A DNA stretch of 64,000 nt from assembly GCF_902686445.1 (NCBI RefSeq), contig NC_062217.1, positions 88,655,758 to 88,719,757 of the forward strand. The letters run 5' to 3'. A program made the translations under genes and the position numbers. The notes below the pieces were generated by a model. That model was not told where the DNA came from. It was given only the letters and a program-made list of their open reading frames with translations, and ran no database searches. This document shows, in pieces, positions 1-12,302 of the stretch (the first letter of the stretch is position 1; every line of letters starts with the position of its first letter). This DNA is from Sciurus carolinensis (taxonomy: Eukaryota > Chordata > Mammalia > Rodentia > Sciuridae).

Positions 1-1569
1 GGTTTAGCTATCAGGGTAATATTGGCTTCACAGAATGAGTTTGGGAGGGTTCCCTCCTCTTCTATTTTATGGAATACTTTGAGAAGTATTGGAATGAGCT
101 CTTCTTTAAAGGTTTTGTAGAACTCGGCTGAGAACTCATCTGGTCCTGGACTTTTTTTTTGTTGGTAGGCTTTTGATGACTTCTTGTATTGTATTACTTG
201 AACTTGGTCTATTTAAATTGTGTATATCCTCCTCATTCAGTTTAGGCAATTCATATGACTCTAGAAACCTGTTGATGTCTTCGAAATTTTCTATTTTTTT
301 GGAGTATAGATTTTCAAAATAGCTTCTGATTATGTTTTGTATTTCAATCATGTCTGTTGTGATATTTCCTTGTTCATTCTGAATTTTAGTACTTTGAGTT
401 TTCTCTTGTCTTCTCTTTGCTAGTGTGGCTAAAGGTTTATCAATTTTGTTTATTTTTTTGAAGAACCAACTATTTATTTTGTCAATTTTTTGTATTGTTT
501 CTTTTGTTTCCATTTCGTTAATTTCAGCTCTGAGTTTAACTATTTCCTGTCTTCTACTACTTTTGGTGTTGGTCTGTTCTTCTTTTTCTAGGGCTTTGAG
601 CTGTAGTGTTAGGTCGTTTATTTGTTGAGTTTTACTTTATTTATTAAATGCGCTCCATGAAACAAATTTTCCTCTAAGTACTGCTTTCAGAGTGTCCCAG
701 AGATTTTGATATGATGTTTCTTTGTTCCCATTTACCTCTAAGAATTTTTAAATTTCCTTCCTAATATCTTCTGTTATCCATTCATCATATAATAGCATAT
801 TGTTCAATCTCCAGGTGTTGGAGTAGTTTCTGTTTTTTACTCTGTCATTTATTTCTAACGTCAATCCATTATGTTCTGATAGAATACAAGGTAGTGTCTC
901 TATCTTCTTGTATTTGCTAACATTAGCTTTGTGGCATAATATATGATCTATTTTAGAGAAGGATCCATGTGCTGCTGAGAAGAAAGTGTATTCGCTCTTG
1001 GTTGGATGGTATATTCTATAAATGTCTGTTTAGTCTAAATTATTGATTGCGTTATTGAGATCTATGGTTTCTTTATTCGATTTTTGTTTGGAAGATCTGT
1101 CCAGTGGTGAGAGAGGCATGTTAAAATCACCTAGTATTATTGTATTATGGTCTATTTAGTTTCTAAAATTGAGAAGGATTTGTTTGACATACATGGATGA
1201 GACACTGTTTGGGGCATAGATGTTTATGATTGTTATATCTTGCTGAATTATGCTTCCCTTAAGCAGTATGAAATGTCCTTCTTTATCCCTTCTGACTAAC
1301 TTCAGCTTGAAGTCCACATTATCTGAAATGAGAATGGATACTCCATCTTTTTTGCTGAATCCATGTGCATGGTATGTTTTTTCCCATTCTTTCACCTTTA
1401 GTCTATGGGTATCTCTTTCTATGAGGTGAATCTCTTGCAGGCAACATATTGTTGGATCTTTCTTTTTGATCCAATCTGCCAGTCTATGTCTTTTGATTGA
1501 TGAATTCAGGCCATTAACATTCAGGGTTATTATTGAGATATGATTTGTATTCCCGGTCATTTGGTTCAT
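1..1569 (-). pseudogene. L1 ORF2 (endonuclease and start of reverse transcriptase), broken
   Basis: ORF2 encodes the L1 endonuclease/reverse transcriptase. The minus-strand open segment 1156-1569 starts with the L1 endonuclease signature LNVNGLNSSIKRHRLADWI, followed by a CLQE motif. The usual QETH here reads QEIH. A further piece at 136-513 matches the region between endonuclease and reverse transcriptase. Several stops separate the two, so no full-length product is possible. The rest of ORF2 lies before position 1. Confidence 0.9.
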
Positions 1570-1636
1570 TTTTAAATTTTATTTATTTTTTTATTTTTCG
1601 GACACAACTTGGTTCCTCCTTTATTTGACAGTTCCT

Positions 1637-2694
1637 TTAGGACAATTCCTCTCTTTGCTGATTTGCTTCTTTGTTTTTTATCTCTTCTTCATGGAATATT
1701 TTGCTGAGAATGTTCTGTAATGCTGACTTTCTTTTTGTAAATTCTTTTCGCTTTTGTTTATCATGGAATGATTTTATTTCATCGTCAAATTTGCAGGTAA
1801 GTTTTGCTGGGTATAAGATTCTTGTTGGCATCCATTTTCTTTCAGAGCTTGAAAAATGTTGTTCCAGGCCCTTCTAGCTTTTAGGATCTGGATTGAAATA
1901 TCTGCTGATGTCCGTATTGGTTTCCCCCTGAATGTAATTTGGTTCTTTTCTCTCACAGCCTTTAAAATTCTGTCTTTATTTTGTATGTTAGTTATTTTCA
2001 TTATAATGTGCCTTGGTGTGGGTCTGTTGTAATTTTGTGTATTTGGAGTCCTATAAGCCTCTTGAACTTGATTTTCCATTTCATTCTTTAGATTTGGGAA
2101 ATTTTCTGATATTATTTCATTGAATAGATTGTTCATTCCTTTGGTTTGTTTCTCTAAGCCTTCCTCAATCCCAATAATTCTCAAATTTGGCCTTTTCATG
2201 ATATCCCATAGTTCTTGGAGATTCTGTTCATGATTTCTTACCATCTTCTCTGTTTGTTCATCTTTGTTTTCAAGGTTAAATATTTTTTCTTCAGTATCTG
2301 AAGAAAACATTCTGGTTCTGTCTTCCAGGTGTTCTATCCTGTTGGTTATGCTTTCTATGGAGTTCTTAATTTGATTTATTGTTTCCTTCATTTCAAGGAT
2401 TTCTGTTTGGTTTTTTTTCAATATCTATAACTCTTTATTGAAATGATCTTTTGTTTCCTGTATTTGCTCTTTTAACTGTCGATTGGTGTGACCATTCAAT
2501 GCCTGCATTTGCTCTTTCATCTCATCATTCAATGCCTGCATTTGCTCTTTCATCTCATCGTTTGCTTCCCTGATCTTTTTAAATATGTATATTCTGAACT
2601 CCCTTTCTGACATTTCTTCTGCCATGCTGTGATTGGATTTTATTGATGTAACATCTAGATTTGTTTGGGGCATTTTCTTCCCTTGTTTTCTCAT
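1637..2694 (-). pseudogene. L1 ORF1 (RNA-binding coiled-coil protein), broken
   Basis: Two minus-strand segments make up ORF1. Residues from 2694 down to 2425 hold the N-terminus and the start of a coiled coil rich in E, K, Q and M, with an internal repeat of a DEMKEQMQALN unit. Segment 2421-1774 holds the coiled coil, the RNA-recognition-like region (NLRIIGIEEG, RPTPRHIIMK) and most of the C-terminal domain. A stop near 2422 separates them, and a frameshift near 1800 moves the end into another frame finishing at 1637. The repeated EMKEQMQ heptad block may be a lineage-specific coiled-coil expansion. Confidence 0.88.
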
Positions 2695-3419
2695 AATGTT
2701 CAGGAATCAGTGGATCATTAAGATATTGCAGATTTCCTCTATTGACTTATAATGTCCGTGAAGATTTCTAGTATATCCCCTCTTATCCTTCAGTAGCCTG
2801 AAGTTTTGGAGGATGTTGATAATGCAGTGCTCCACAAACAAGCTGCCTCTCTAAGGGTGGTGACCCTCAGGTGGGGTATATTCCCTGATAGTGGGCAGAG
2901 GTGCCTCTACTTGTTGACCAATGGTCATCCAAAGGGGAACTAGGCTGCAGGCTGAGGCAAGGCCTGTTTGTGCCTGTGTCTCTGGTTTTACCGTCCTTGT
3001 TGGAAAACCTCACCCGGCAGGGAATACTCACCCGGAGGGGAGGTCTCGCTGGTCAGTTCCCCTCCTAGAGGTTCCCCTCAATCTACAACTACCGCCTGGG
3101 CTGGGCTGCCTTCCTCTGCAACGTTCCCAGGGGCCCAGACCTACCTCCTGGGCCTGGGAGCCTCACCCTTCACAGACGAGTCTCCTTAGGCTGCCTCTCC
3201 TCAGAGAATCTGCTCGTTGTCCTGGAAACTTCACTCCACCCTAAGTGTGTCTCTGTGTGGCTCTTCCACCAAGAAGCCACCTAGGACCTGGGACCCTGCT
3301 CTGCACCTAATTGCCTGGCCATGTGGCCCCTCCTCTAAGCTGCTACCTGGAGCTCGGTACAATAGCTCCCAATCCCAGAGACCTGCCACACACCTCTTCC
3401 TCCGGACAGCTGCCCGGTG

Positions 3420-3995
3420 TTCTGGCGCAGTCACTAGGAGTCCAAGCAACTCACTTCGCATCTCCTCCTCCTGCCAACCACCCGTAGCCCTAGGCAGTCA
3501 CTCTGAGTCCACGTGACCCGCCCTGTTCCTCCTCCTCCTCGGGGTAGGCCCCTGGGTGTTCAGGAGTGGTCACTCTGAGACCAAGGGACCACTGTGCTCC
3601 TCCTCTGAGCAGGCCACCAGTGTTCAGGAGCAGGTCGCTTTGAGTCCAAACAACTCACCACTCGCCTCCTCCTCTGATCAGCCACCTGGAGCTCTGATGC
3701 AGTCACTCCTAGACCAAGCGACCCGCCATGCTCCTCCTCTTCCTCCGGACAGCCCCTCGGTGTTCAGAAGCTGTCGCTCTGAGTCCAAATAACTCAACAC
3801 GCAGCTCTTCCCCTGGCAACCGCCTGTAGCTCTGGTGTAGTCCCTCCGAGTCCATGCGACCCGCCGCACTCCTCCTCCTCCTCCAGGCAGCCCCCCAGTG
3901 TTCAGAAGCGATCACTCTGAGTTCAAATAGCTCGCCACGCAGCTCCTCCTCAGGCAGCCACCCAGAGTGCCAGTGGCTGCTCCCAGTCCAAGCGC
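3420..3995 (-). repeat. L1 5' UTR promoter monomer array, ~68 bp units
   Basis: About nine tandem units, each containing a GTCACTCTGAGTCCA-like core, start near 3428, 3498, 3567, 3633, 3700, 3769, 3840, 3907 and 3968. The period is about 66-71 bp. Units alternate between one type followed by GACCCGCC and another followed by AACTCACC-like sequence, so the higher-order period is about 136 bp, with one unit out of step. CTCCTCCTC runs fill the spacers. Tandem 5' UTR monomers are known as promoter units in rodent L1s. That this array acts as a promoter is inferred from its position upstream of ORF1. Confidence 0.8.
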
Positions 3996-4245
3996 TGTGC
4001 TGAGCAGCCACCTCTACGATGTTCCCAGTTGTCTATGTTTACCGCTCCAGCGGGGGGAGGGGCGTCTCACCGGGCAGCTCTACTTCACAAAGTTCCCTGC
4101 ATTCCAGGACTACCACCTCATCCGGGACACCTCCTCAATGGGAGAGACTCACCCGGTGACTTTGAAATGATCCCAAGTCTCTCACTATCTCCTCTTCTGA
4201 ATCCTGCGTCCTGGAGCAACATGAAATGCAGCCGCCCTCTAGTCT

Positions 4246-4253
4246 GCCATCTT
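4246..4253 (-). promoter_or_regulatory. YY1-like box at L1 5' end
   Basis: The minus strand reads AAGATGGC close to the outer end of the L1. The same box occurs at the 5' ends of the sense L1s (17588-17595 and 33779-33786). YY1 sites at L1 5' ends are known to set the transcription start; use here is inferred. Confidence 0.5.
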
Positions 4254-4268
4254 GAAAACCTCCCAGAA

Positions 4269-4862
4269 TCTGAATTCTTAATGTCTGATTGACGAGGGAA
4301 GGGGAGCATTGAGGAGTGAGTGGATGTGGGTGTATGTTTTATGACCCATATGAAAGGAAAAGATAATTGGCGCTTTCCCTCAGTGTCATTCATCAATAGA
4401 TCACCCTAGATACCCCTAGGGAAGTTGGGAGGGGGAGTCCAGAGAAGGAAACTTTGGGATCTGCCTGAGAGTAGCCCAGGCCAGAGAACCCTGCAGTTGT
4501 TCCAACCTTTCTTCCATTTCCATATATCTGAGGTAGATAAGAACTAGAGACACTGTGTACTGATGATAATTGCTCTCCAGGCCTGGACAGAAAAGTAGGA
4601 ACAGTTTCAGCAGGACCCAACTTGCCTGGTCTGCATAGAGTAGGTGATTGGAAACTGCCTGGGCCAGGAAAGAACTCACCCAAATCTTGATGGATGACAG
4701 TTGCACTAGCTGCATTTAAAAAGCTGACAGGTGCCCCATTTTGCCCTTCAGAAATGAAGAGGCAGAAAGATGCACCTCAAAGACATGTGGGGTCCTTGGA
4801 GAGAAGCTTACCTCCATGTAGATATCAGTGGAACCTCCAAATCTGATATTGCCACTTACCAG
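4269..4862. other. Intergenic, unassigned
   Basis: This lies between the L1 5' end and the first solo LTR. Short open frames exist on the minus strand (for example 4393-4715) but none has a recognisable motif, and they overlap one another in different frames. I see no feature I can support. Confidence 0.4.
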
Positions 4863-5389
4863 TGACAAGTTCTGCTTCCTCAAATGTTGAAATTTGAACA
4901 TTAGAGGAGCACACCAAGACAAACATATTAAGCAGATTTTATTTATTTTCAGATTGCTCCTGGGAGGGAGAAGGGAGTTATGGCTGATGTTCTAGAGTCC
5001 CAAGAACAGAGCATGCTGTACAACTCTTATAATTAGAGTCTCCTTTGTTCTGGTCTCTCCCCCCTTATCTGTCCTTCCTGCCTATGTGGCTAGGCCCTGG
5101 AGTTACCAGTGCCATAGCAAAAAAGATGAGCAGAAGATGGCAGGGAGCAGGCCAAAATGATTCAGGCAGGTAAGGGCCCAGGGGGCATAAATTGGTAGCT
5201 CCTTGCCTGTGGTCCTTGACAAGGGCAGGTAAATTTGGTAATCAATGGGCTTTTAGGATGCTTGGCATTCCATTCTCCCAGAGGCAGTCTCCAACTTCCA
5301 GATGCCTATGGCTTTCAAGGCCTCCATTTCCTTGATTTGACCTGATCACCTATTTCCACACTAACTGCCTGTCCCCAGTTCTGGCTTCA
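4863..5389 (-). mobile_element. Solo LTR, family 1 copy A (minus strand)
   Basis: On the minus strand this starts with TGAAGCCAGAACTGGGGACAGG, runs through an A+T-rich U3 and an ATAAAATCTGCTTAATATG poly(A)-signal region, and ends in GAGGAAGCAGAACTTGTCA. The element therefore has TG...CA ends. Two further copies at 15381-15898 and 16468-17014 share both ends and much of the interior. No internal retroviral sequence flanks it, so it is a solo LTR of an endogenous retrovirus. The exact family is not identified. Confidence 0.75.
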
Positions 5390-8300
5390 CAACCAAGGAA
5401 TTTCAGTATGCATGTAATTATGGGAACATCAAGAAATATGCTAAAAAGTACTCTTTAATACACATTTAAATAACAATGATACCTGCTGTAGTTCTTCATC
5501 TTGTACCAGGAGGACAGGAAAGGAATTAGTGATAACTGGCATTAAATTGAGAATTTTTTCAAAGATTAGAAAAAACTTTTAATGTCTGTCAGGATTATAT
5601 ACTGCTTAACAGTGACCATGGCATGGCATTTTCCCAGAGTAGTTGTGTATCTTCAAGTGAATTATTTTACTATGTTTTCCACTAATAACAAGAAGCCTAA
5701 CATTCTAGAGAGTAGCTTATCTGTAGGGAAATTTGGGTAAAGATTTGCAATTAAAGACAGCCAAATATTATACTAATGAGATTGTAGTGTGAACAGACAT
5801 TATAAAGTTTGTAAAAGTAAGAACCTGAGAATGATTCTGAGTGTTTAGTGGCAGGATTATACCCCATAGTTGTAAAGGAATGTATGGTATGGAGCCACTG
5901 TGAGACTTATGGAATCCATATTTCAGCAAGCTTAGACTAGTGTAGAATCCAAGTTATTTTTACACCTGTTTAAAATATTGTTTTTGGATGTTTGTAAATG
6001 TCTAATTTAAAAGTTCAACAGCAATATGGACTAAAAAATAGCTTTGTTCTTATGACTTTTTGATGAGATAAGATTAAATAAATTAGAAATGATGAATTAA
6101 TGTCATATTATAAAATGCATAGGTTTAAAATTTTAGGAGGATCAAATATTTTAAAAATTTCTTATGCTTGCCAGGAAAAAACTGTTGCCAGGTTCAGTAA
6201 TCTTTATTCATTTAAATCTTCTGTGAATGTGGAATACAAAGGTAGTCTTGTGCTACACCAGTTTATATTCCCAGGTAATATTTCAGAGCTCTTACTGGAG
6301 CCAACCAAAGTCCTTATGGAAAAATAGGAGACTTTTCATTTATTTCAGTCAAGTCAGAACTCTTCTGAAAACCCAGTCCATGGCAATTCATGGCTTCCAC
6401 ATTTTAATTCCCTCTGCCCCAGTCCTCTCATGCTTGAGTTTAGGACTGTGACATAGTTATTACTATTAAGTTTTGTCCTCTGAGTTTGTATGGGCTTCTC
6501 TATAATATCATGATCAGTTAAATGGGAACTGAGTGGCAAATGTATCTCTTCTTTCAGACAATATGAACATTATTCATAGTTTTTCTAGTTAATATACTAA
6601 CAACTTTAATGACAAGAAAATTTACTTTGGAGATGGGACAGAAAGTGTGGTGGTATAGAACTTTTTTGGCCCAATTATTACTGTGTGTTCATTCTATGGA
6701 TGTTTTTCTTTGTTTTGTTTTTTTTTTTTTTTTTAAGTAAAAGTTTCTACAAAAAATTGAGGTTAACCTTGACTCATTTTTATCATGCATTAATCAGTAT
6801 TATTCTCACAAACACATCAACTTTACTATACTGAAACAACAATGATGGGTGCTGAATTGAACAATTTTGAAACAAGTTTAATAGCTATAATACATTCAGC
6901 CATAATTTGTCTAACTAATACCTCTTGAGTTGGGGTTCCACATCTGTTTCAGAAGTCTGCTGATTTGTCAAAGTGCATTCTTTTGGGGAGTTTCCTAACC
7001 AACACCAAGACATTCTAAGGATGGAAGTTCTCCTTAGTAACTAGATCTTCTCCACCCCTCCAAGGGGCAGGGAATGTGTCTATGACTCTAGGAGGCTGAC
7101 TAGCCCAGAAGGGAGTTAAAGCTGGTCTGTTCAGGATTCTTTGGGGGCTTTAGAACTGCCCTCTTCCCATATCCATTGCCTGTAAAGATAAAGACACTGC
7201 TTTAAAATAAAGCCAGCTACTCCTAAAAACTGAAAAAAGTGATTAGTCAATCTTGTTGCATAAGGTAGACAATTAATGCCTGCTGTATCATAGGGTGCAC
7301 ATGGTAAGCCTTTATGACTATAGCTTTTTGAAACTGGAGAGGAAAATTTTAGGACCTTGAAATGTGTTGGGTACCAATTCCAGGATTAAGTAAGTTCCTA
7401 CAAGAAATGAACAATGGTCTAAATAGGCTTATTGGGAATAAATAAATAAAAATAAAAAAATAAGAAGATATCATCAGATTTCCAGAAACATGTTCTGCTT
7501 TTAGTCAGCAAACAATAGGTCCAAAAATCACAACATGCCTGCCAACTTTGGAAAAATATGCTTAATCTCCTACACAAGGTAGAGAGAAAGAGGCAAGAAT
7601 CACAAGGAAGACATTAGATTTCAAAGTAGAAAGGCAGAAAAATGAGGGAAGCCCAATCTCATAATTTTTCTGAATACTTCTTGCTTGACAGAGGCTGAAA
7701 TTATCACACTCAGAAAAAAGTATCAAATTCTGCTAGTTTAATCCAGCCACCTTAAGTATCTCGGTTTCAGAGTTGGAGCCAAATGAAAGCAGATGAACCA
7801 AGAGGGTACACTGTGCAGCTAAGCATCATATGGCAGGTGCATGGGGTCTGCTTCATGGCTCATGCATGAATAGAGGTCCCCACCTTTGCACTCTGCTTCA
7901 ATCAGCAGCCAGGGAAAGTTGTAAAGGGATTTCTTATCTGTCACATAAGCCTAGAAAATTGCTGTCTACCCATGTAAGTTATCTTCTGGCCTACATGCTT
8001 CTTCTATATAAATCCAAGGAAGACAGTGAATAATAAAGGGATTGCTTTCAGAGGACAGACCTGAGGATAGTAAGAATGACTGACCAAGAAGGGCAGTCCA
8101 TTGTGAAGGTAAAAGTGATAGCTATCTCTCTCCAAAACGATGTGGTCTGAGCAATGCAGCTGTGATGTGCTTTTCCAAATGGAATTATTTTCTATCATGC
8201 ATTTATTGTTTATAAGTGCTTTATTTATTATATTTTTATGGTTCTCAGAAATTTGCATTTTGTAACTAAAATGCTTAAATTGATCATTGAGCTATGAGTT

Positions 8301-10121
8301 ACTGCATGATGAGGGCTGAGTGTAGTTATTTGGAAAGACTCTTCTCAGGACCAGGGTGATCCTGCTCTTCTTTTTTTGAGGTTAGGACTATCAAATTACC
8401 TAATTCAGATTTTCATTCAATATGAATGAAAGTTTTAAATAAATTTTTGCTTGTTTGTTCTGAATCTGTATATCTTCATTTAATGTGATAAAAAACCACT
8501 TGTTTTCTTTTCAAATCATCTTGAACAGATACTTTTTGTTAACTATAAGAAAAGTATAAGAAAAGCAAAATTTTAAATTTTATATGAATCAAGCATTAGT
8601 ATATTATTTTGAGATTTAATGGGCATAAACTATTTGGTCCAAATAAAATAAAAATGTGTAAACATTATAAACTTCTGTACAATTGCACTTCAGAGAGATG
8701 ACAGATGGTATGCAGATGATACTGTGTCAACCCAGGATTACAGCACTGGGTTCCTTTACCTCATGAAGCTGTCCCCAAACTCCATACTCCATGAGTCCAT
8801 GATCAGCCTGAGAGTCACAGTGGCAAGGAAATTTACTCACACATAGACAATGTCTTATAGAGGACTTTGATTTTTTTAAAAATGAAAATTTAGGAGAATA
8901 CATTGAATAAATGTGTTGGAAATTTCTAATTGCCTGTTCGAGGTTCATTTTCTCTTTCCAAGTAGGAGACTCCTGAAGCTCAGCTGGTGCACTGCTGCTC
9001 TTTTAAAGGATGACTTTTTATTCCTTCTCCTGCACTCATGTACAGCCAGGTGACAGTTCTTAGGTCCTTGGGCAAGCCAACTGTGAAACTGCAGTCAAAT
9101 TTTCAGAGAAAGGGCAAACAGGATTGTGCAGTCTTCCCTCTGGTTTGTTCCTGGAGTGTGGAGACATTGACAGAAGTTCCACAGTGGTGCCAGGTGAAGA
9201 AGATGGGAGTGCCACCCTGTGTCTGCAGAGTAGATGACTGTCCAGGACACCATCCCCAAGTACCATGGAGCAGTCACAGAAAAACTACCTCTGCCCGTGG
9301 CATCCAGGACAGATCATTTCTATGATATATATTTTCTCAAATGCCAGAGGCCATGTAGTGCTCCAAATGAGGTGGATCACATGGCTTGAGTTGAGGTAAA
9401 ACATTCTGGACCTGTTACTGCAAAGGTGGCTGAAATCAGAGCACTTTCTCACTTTAGCACATCATTCTCCAATATTTATTTTGCACACAATGTGCAGCAT
9501 ATTCTATTATATCTCAATTTATTTCAAAAGGCAAACATGGGTATATTATATTTATTTTAGTTAACATAAAGATTCAGTTTTAAAATATAGTTTTGTCCTA
9601 AAGCGGAAGAGATAATGTAATCATTGTACTTCCTCTTGGGTATGTTTTTAGGTAGAAAGGCAGAAAGATCAAGTTATGTTTATTTTATATTTGGCATCTT
9701 TTTGGAAAGGAGCTAGTTACTAGACTTGCTTCTGTACTTGGATACACATTTCAGGTTGTTTAAACCTTCATATACTCACCAAGTCAGGTTAGTGATCCAT
9801 AATTTTACATTTACTAAGTATTTCCTGATAAATCTGTTTCCCAAACCACAAGTTTACAGGTAGAACCAAGGAACATTTGAGAGTTTATGTTCTGGAATTT
9901 GTTATACATTTATTAGATGGAATTAGTTACTTCAAAGGCATACATGCAGGTAAATTTTATGAAATAGAGACAGTAGTCACTCTCTACCTGGACACTGCAT
10001 GACATGGTCTCTACTGATCTTCATTTGCCAAGAGGCCAGATATTTACTTGAAAAACAATTTCAGTTGAACAAATGATGAGCATCAACTCCCATGTGAAAT
10101 TAATCCAATAATTTAGTTATC
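5390..10121. other. AT-rich intergenic DNA, nothing supported
   Basis: About 4.7 kb of AT-rich sequence with a T run near 6718-6735 and an A-rich patch near 7438-7465. The short open frames (for example 6100-6451, 7830-8033, 9038-9325) lack motifs and splice context. A TATAAA followed by AATAAA near 8010-8035 could be an old LTR fragment, but I cannot confirm it. Confidence 0.4.
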
Positions 10122-10137
10122 AAAAACTGTATATAAG

Positions 10138-10263
10138 GGGCTGGGGTTGTGGCTCAGTGGCGGAGTGCTTGCCTGGCATGTGTGAGGCACTGGGTTCAAT
10201 TCTTAGCACCACATATAAATATATAAAATAAAGGTCCATCAACAACCAAAAAAATATCTTTAA
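10138..10263 (+). mobile_element. ID SINE (tRNA-derived)
   Basis: The body begins GGGGCTGGGGTTGTGGCTCA and carries an A box and a GGTTCAATTC B-box-like segment, as in tRNA-Ala-derived ID elements. It ends in an A-rich tail. A 16 bp direct repeat, AAAAACTGTATATAAG, lies immediately before (10122-10137) and after (10264-10279). This is a perfect target-site duplication, indicating a fairly young insertion. The element resembles the ID form common in squirrels. Confidence 0.92.
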
Positions 10264-10485
10264 AAAAACTGTATATAAGCAAAAATGTGCAATTATTTAA
10301 CAGCTTTCCCCTTGTTTTCCAAAGCAAGCTGTGAAATAATATTGTTGATACTTAAAAAGTAATGTCATCATGGGTCTCATGAAATACTGCTTTACATAAA
10401 TCTAAAGTATATAATATTTTACCAAACAACAAAAGTCACACAATAAATGTATCTTTAACTCTCTGTAGCTTAAAAATATTGCAAC

Positions 10486-10700
10486 ATGGTTGGGCATGGT
10501 GGTACATGTCTGCAATTCCAGTGGTTCAGGTGGTTGAGGCAGGAGGATTTCAAGTTCAAAGTTAGTCTCAACGAACCTCTAAACAGCTTAGTGGAACCTT
10601 GTCTCAAAATTACAAAAAAAAAAAAAAAAAAAAAGGGATTGGGTATGTGTCTCAGTGGTTAAGTACCCCAGGGTTCAATCTCTGGTGCCAAATAAAAGAA
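10486..10700 (+). mobile_element. B1-ID composite SINE
   Basis: The left part resembles a 7SL-derived B1/Alu monomer (GGGCATGGTGGTACATGTCTGC ... GAGGCAGGAGGATT). An A run at about 10613-10634 follows. The right part is ID-like (GGGTATGTGTCTCAGTGGTTAAG ... GGTTCAATCTCTGG). Such 7SL-tRNA composites are known from rodents. It is moderately diverged. Confidence 0.85.
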
Positions 10701-11435
10701 AGAAAAAAGAAAAAATTGTATATGTGTATATATATACATATATTACAAGGGTAGCAACAACATTATTTGCCATTATTTGCAAAAATCTGGCAAAATTTTT
10801 TGAGTATATGACCATCTATATGAAATGTAATTCTGGAGAAAGGAATTAGGTATGAATGAACATTTTGAGGAAAAAATTCTTATTAAAAGAATCGATGCTT
10901 TTTTTCCTGGAAATGCACCTGAACAAACTGAAAAAAGGTTCTGTAGCAACAATCTCCTGGTTCTGCTATCATCAGAGTCGATCCATGTGGGCATCCAGTC
11001 AGCTTAATCCCAAGTCTTGAGATTCAGGAAAAGCCAACTCCAGAGTTCTAGTCATTTATCCACTGCTGATTGGACAAATCATTGGACAGACATGTTTCAG
11101 TTCCTGCATATTTATGCTTTATTCTGGGTCTTAGTCATAGACAGAAGAGTTTAAGGACCAACATGAAACCACCAGTAATAACCACACTATTAAACATCTG
11201 GGAATTTAAGCTGTTAATTAAATGTTTTATGTTTTAGATACAGAATTTCTATCTCCATTACATTAATTCTCTTGTTTTTCATTAAGAATTAACATATTTA
11301 TCCTTATTCTATAGTTTATAAGGCAAGTATGGTATTTTTTTATCTTTGTTTTATTAATACACTATTAGTGACAAAGGAATTATAATAAAATGCAATTTTT
11401 AAATGAGCCTTGAACTTTGTTTTTTTAGATGGATA

Positions 11436-11537
11436 CAATGCCTTTATTTTATTTATTTTTATGTGGTGTTGAGAATCGAACCCAGTGTCTCACATGTGTG
11501 AGGGAATCACTGTCCCACTGAGCCACAACCCCATCCC
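11436..11537 (-). mobile_element. ID SINE, minus strand
   Basis: The reverse complement reads GGGATGGGGTTGTGGCTCAG followed by a CACATGTGTGAGACACTGGG-like stretch, then an A-rich tail (TTTATTTTATTTA on the plus strand). It is a diverged copy of the same family as the element at 10138. Confidence 0.85.
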
Positions 11538-12079
11538 AAAAATGCAATATTTTTAATCAAACATGTCTCTCTTATAATTTTGTGATCAACTATTAGACCA
11601 TTCTTGTCAGCATCGTGTGTTATTTTTCATCTGCCAGAGCTAACATAAATGTTTGCCTTAATTTTAATGTTTTCCCCAAGAAAACTCCTCACAGACTCTT
11701 GTAATCTCTTATATGTAGTAGTACAAGAGTCAAAATTGTAAAACTTCTGTTCAGATGGAGCTCAGAGTGCACTGTCCATCTTAATTGATATATCTGCAGC
11801 CACCCAAAATAATGTTACACGTCCATCTCTGGAACAACTCTGGATATAGGGTATGCTCAACAGGTATTTTTTAATAAGTGAATGAATATCTAAAAGTGGA
11901 TTCACAGACATATTTCATACCACACAGGACATAAACCTAACTTAATAAGCAAGACCTTCTGTCTCTCAGAGAAGGCATTAATTACTATGCAATTGTCTTT
12001 GCTAGAAATACCTGATGGCTTTCTTCCCCTCCTACTCATCCTCTCACCCATCAAGTTTGGTTGTAATAAAGAATGTTCA

Positions 12080-12302
12080 AAGCAACAGGGTATGGGGGTG
12101 CTTATCTGTAATTCCAGCAGCTCAGGAGACTGAGGCAGGAGAATCCTGAGTTCAAATTCAGGTTCAGCAACCTAGTGAGGCAGAAACAACTCAATGAGAT
12201 AGTGTCTCTGAATAAAATACAAAAAAGGGCTGGGGATTTGACTCAGTGGTGGAGTGCCCCTGGATTCAATAATTCCAGTATCCATGTACCAAAAAGAAAA
12301 AA
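12080..12302 (+). mobile_element. B1-ID composite SINE
   Basis: The left half is 7SL-like (GTAATTCCAGCAGCTCAGGAG, then CTGAGGCAGGAG). The right half is ID-like (GGGCTGGGGATTTGACTCAG). The two are joined by an A-rich linker, and the order and orientation match the copy at 10486. Confidence 0.85.

Larger units (their letters stand above)
1..4268 (-). mobile_element. L1 LINE, 5' two thirds (ORF2 start, ORF1, long promoter)
   Basis: Read on the minus strand, this is an L1 retrotransposon that enters from outside the window in the reverse-transcriptase part of ORF2. It continues through the ORF2 start near 1569, ORF1 (about 1637-2694) and a GC-rich 5' UTR to an end near 4268. The first 2.7 kb aligns by eye with the second antisense L1 at 42.4-45.1 kb. 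ORF2 is split by stops and frameshifts and ORF1 is broken in two, so the copy cannot be autonomous. The outer end carries a CAAGATGGC-type box as at known L1 5' ends. Confidence 0.93.

Noticed and set aside
3420..3995. CRISPR-like or satellite array
   Set aside because: Units are contiguous, lack unique spacers of constant length, and sit at the 5' UTR position of an L1.
9038..9325. Possible exon or processed pseudogene
   Set aside because: It is open on both strands in several frames, with no motif, splice context or homolog recognisable by eye.
10138..10263. Functional tRNA gene
   Set aside because: The tRNA similarity comes from an ID SINE with an A-rich tail and target-site duplications.
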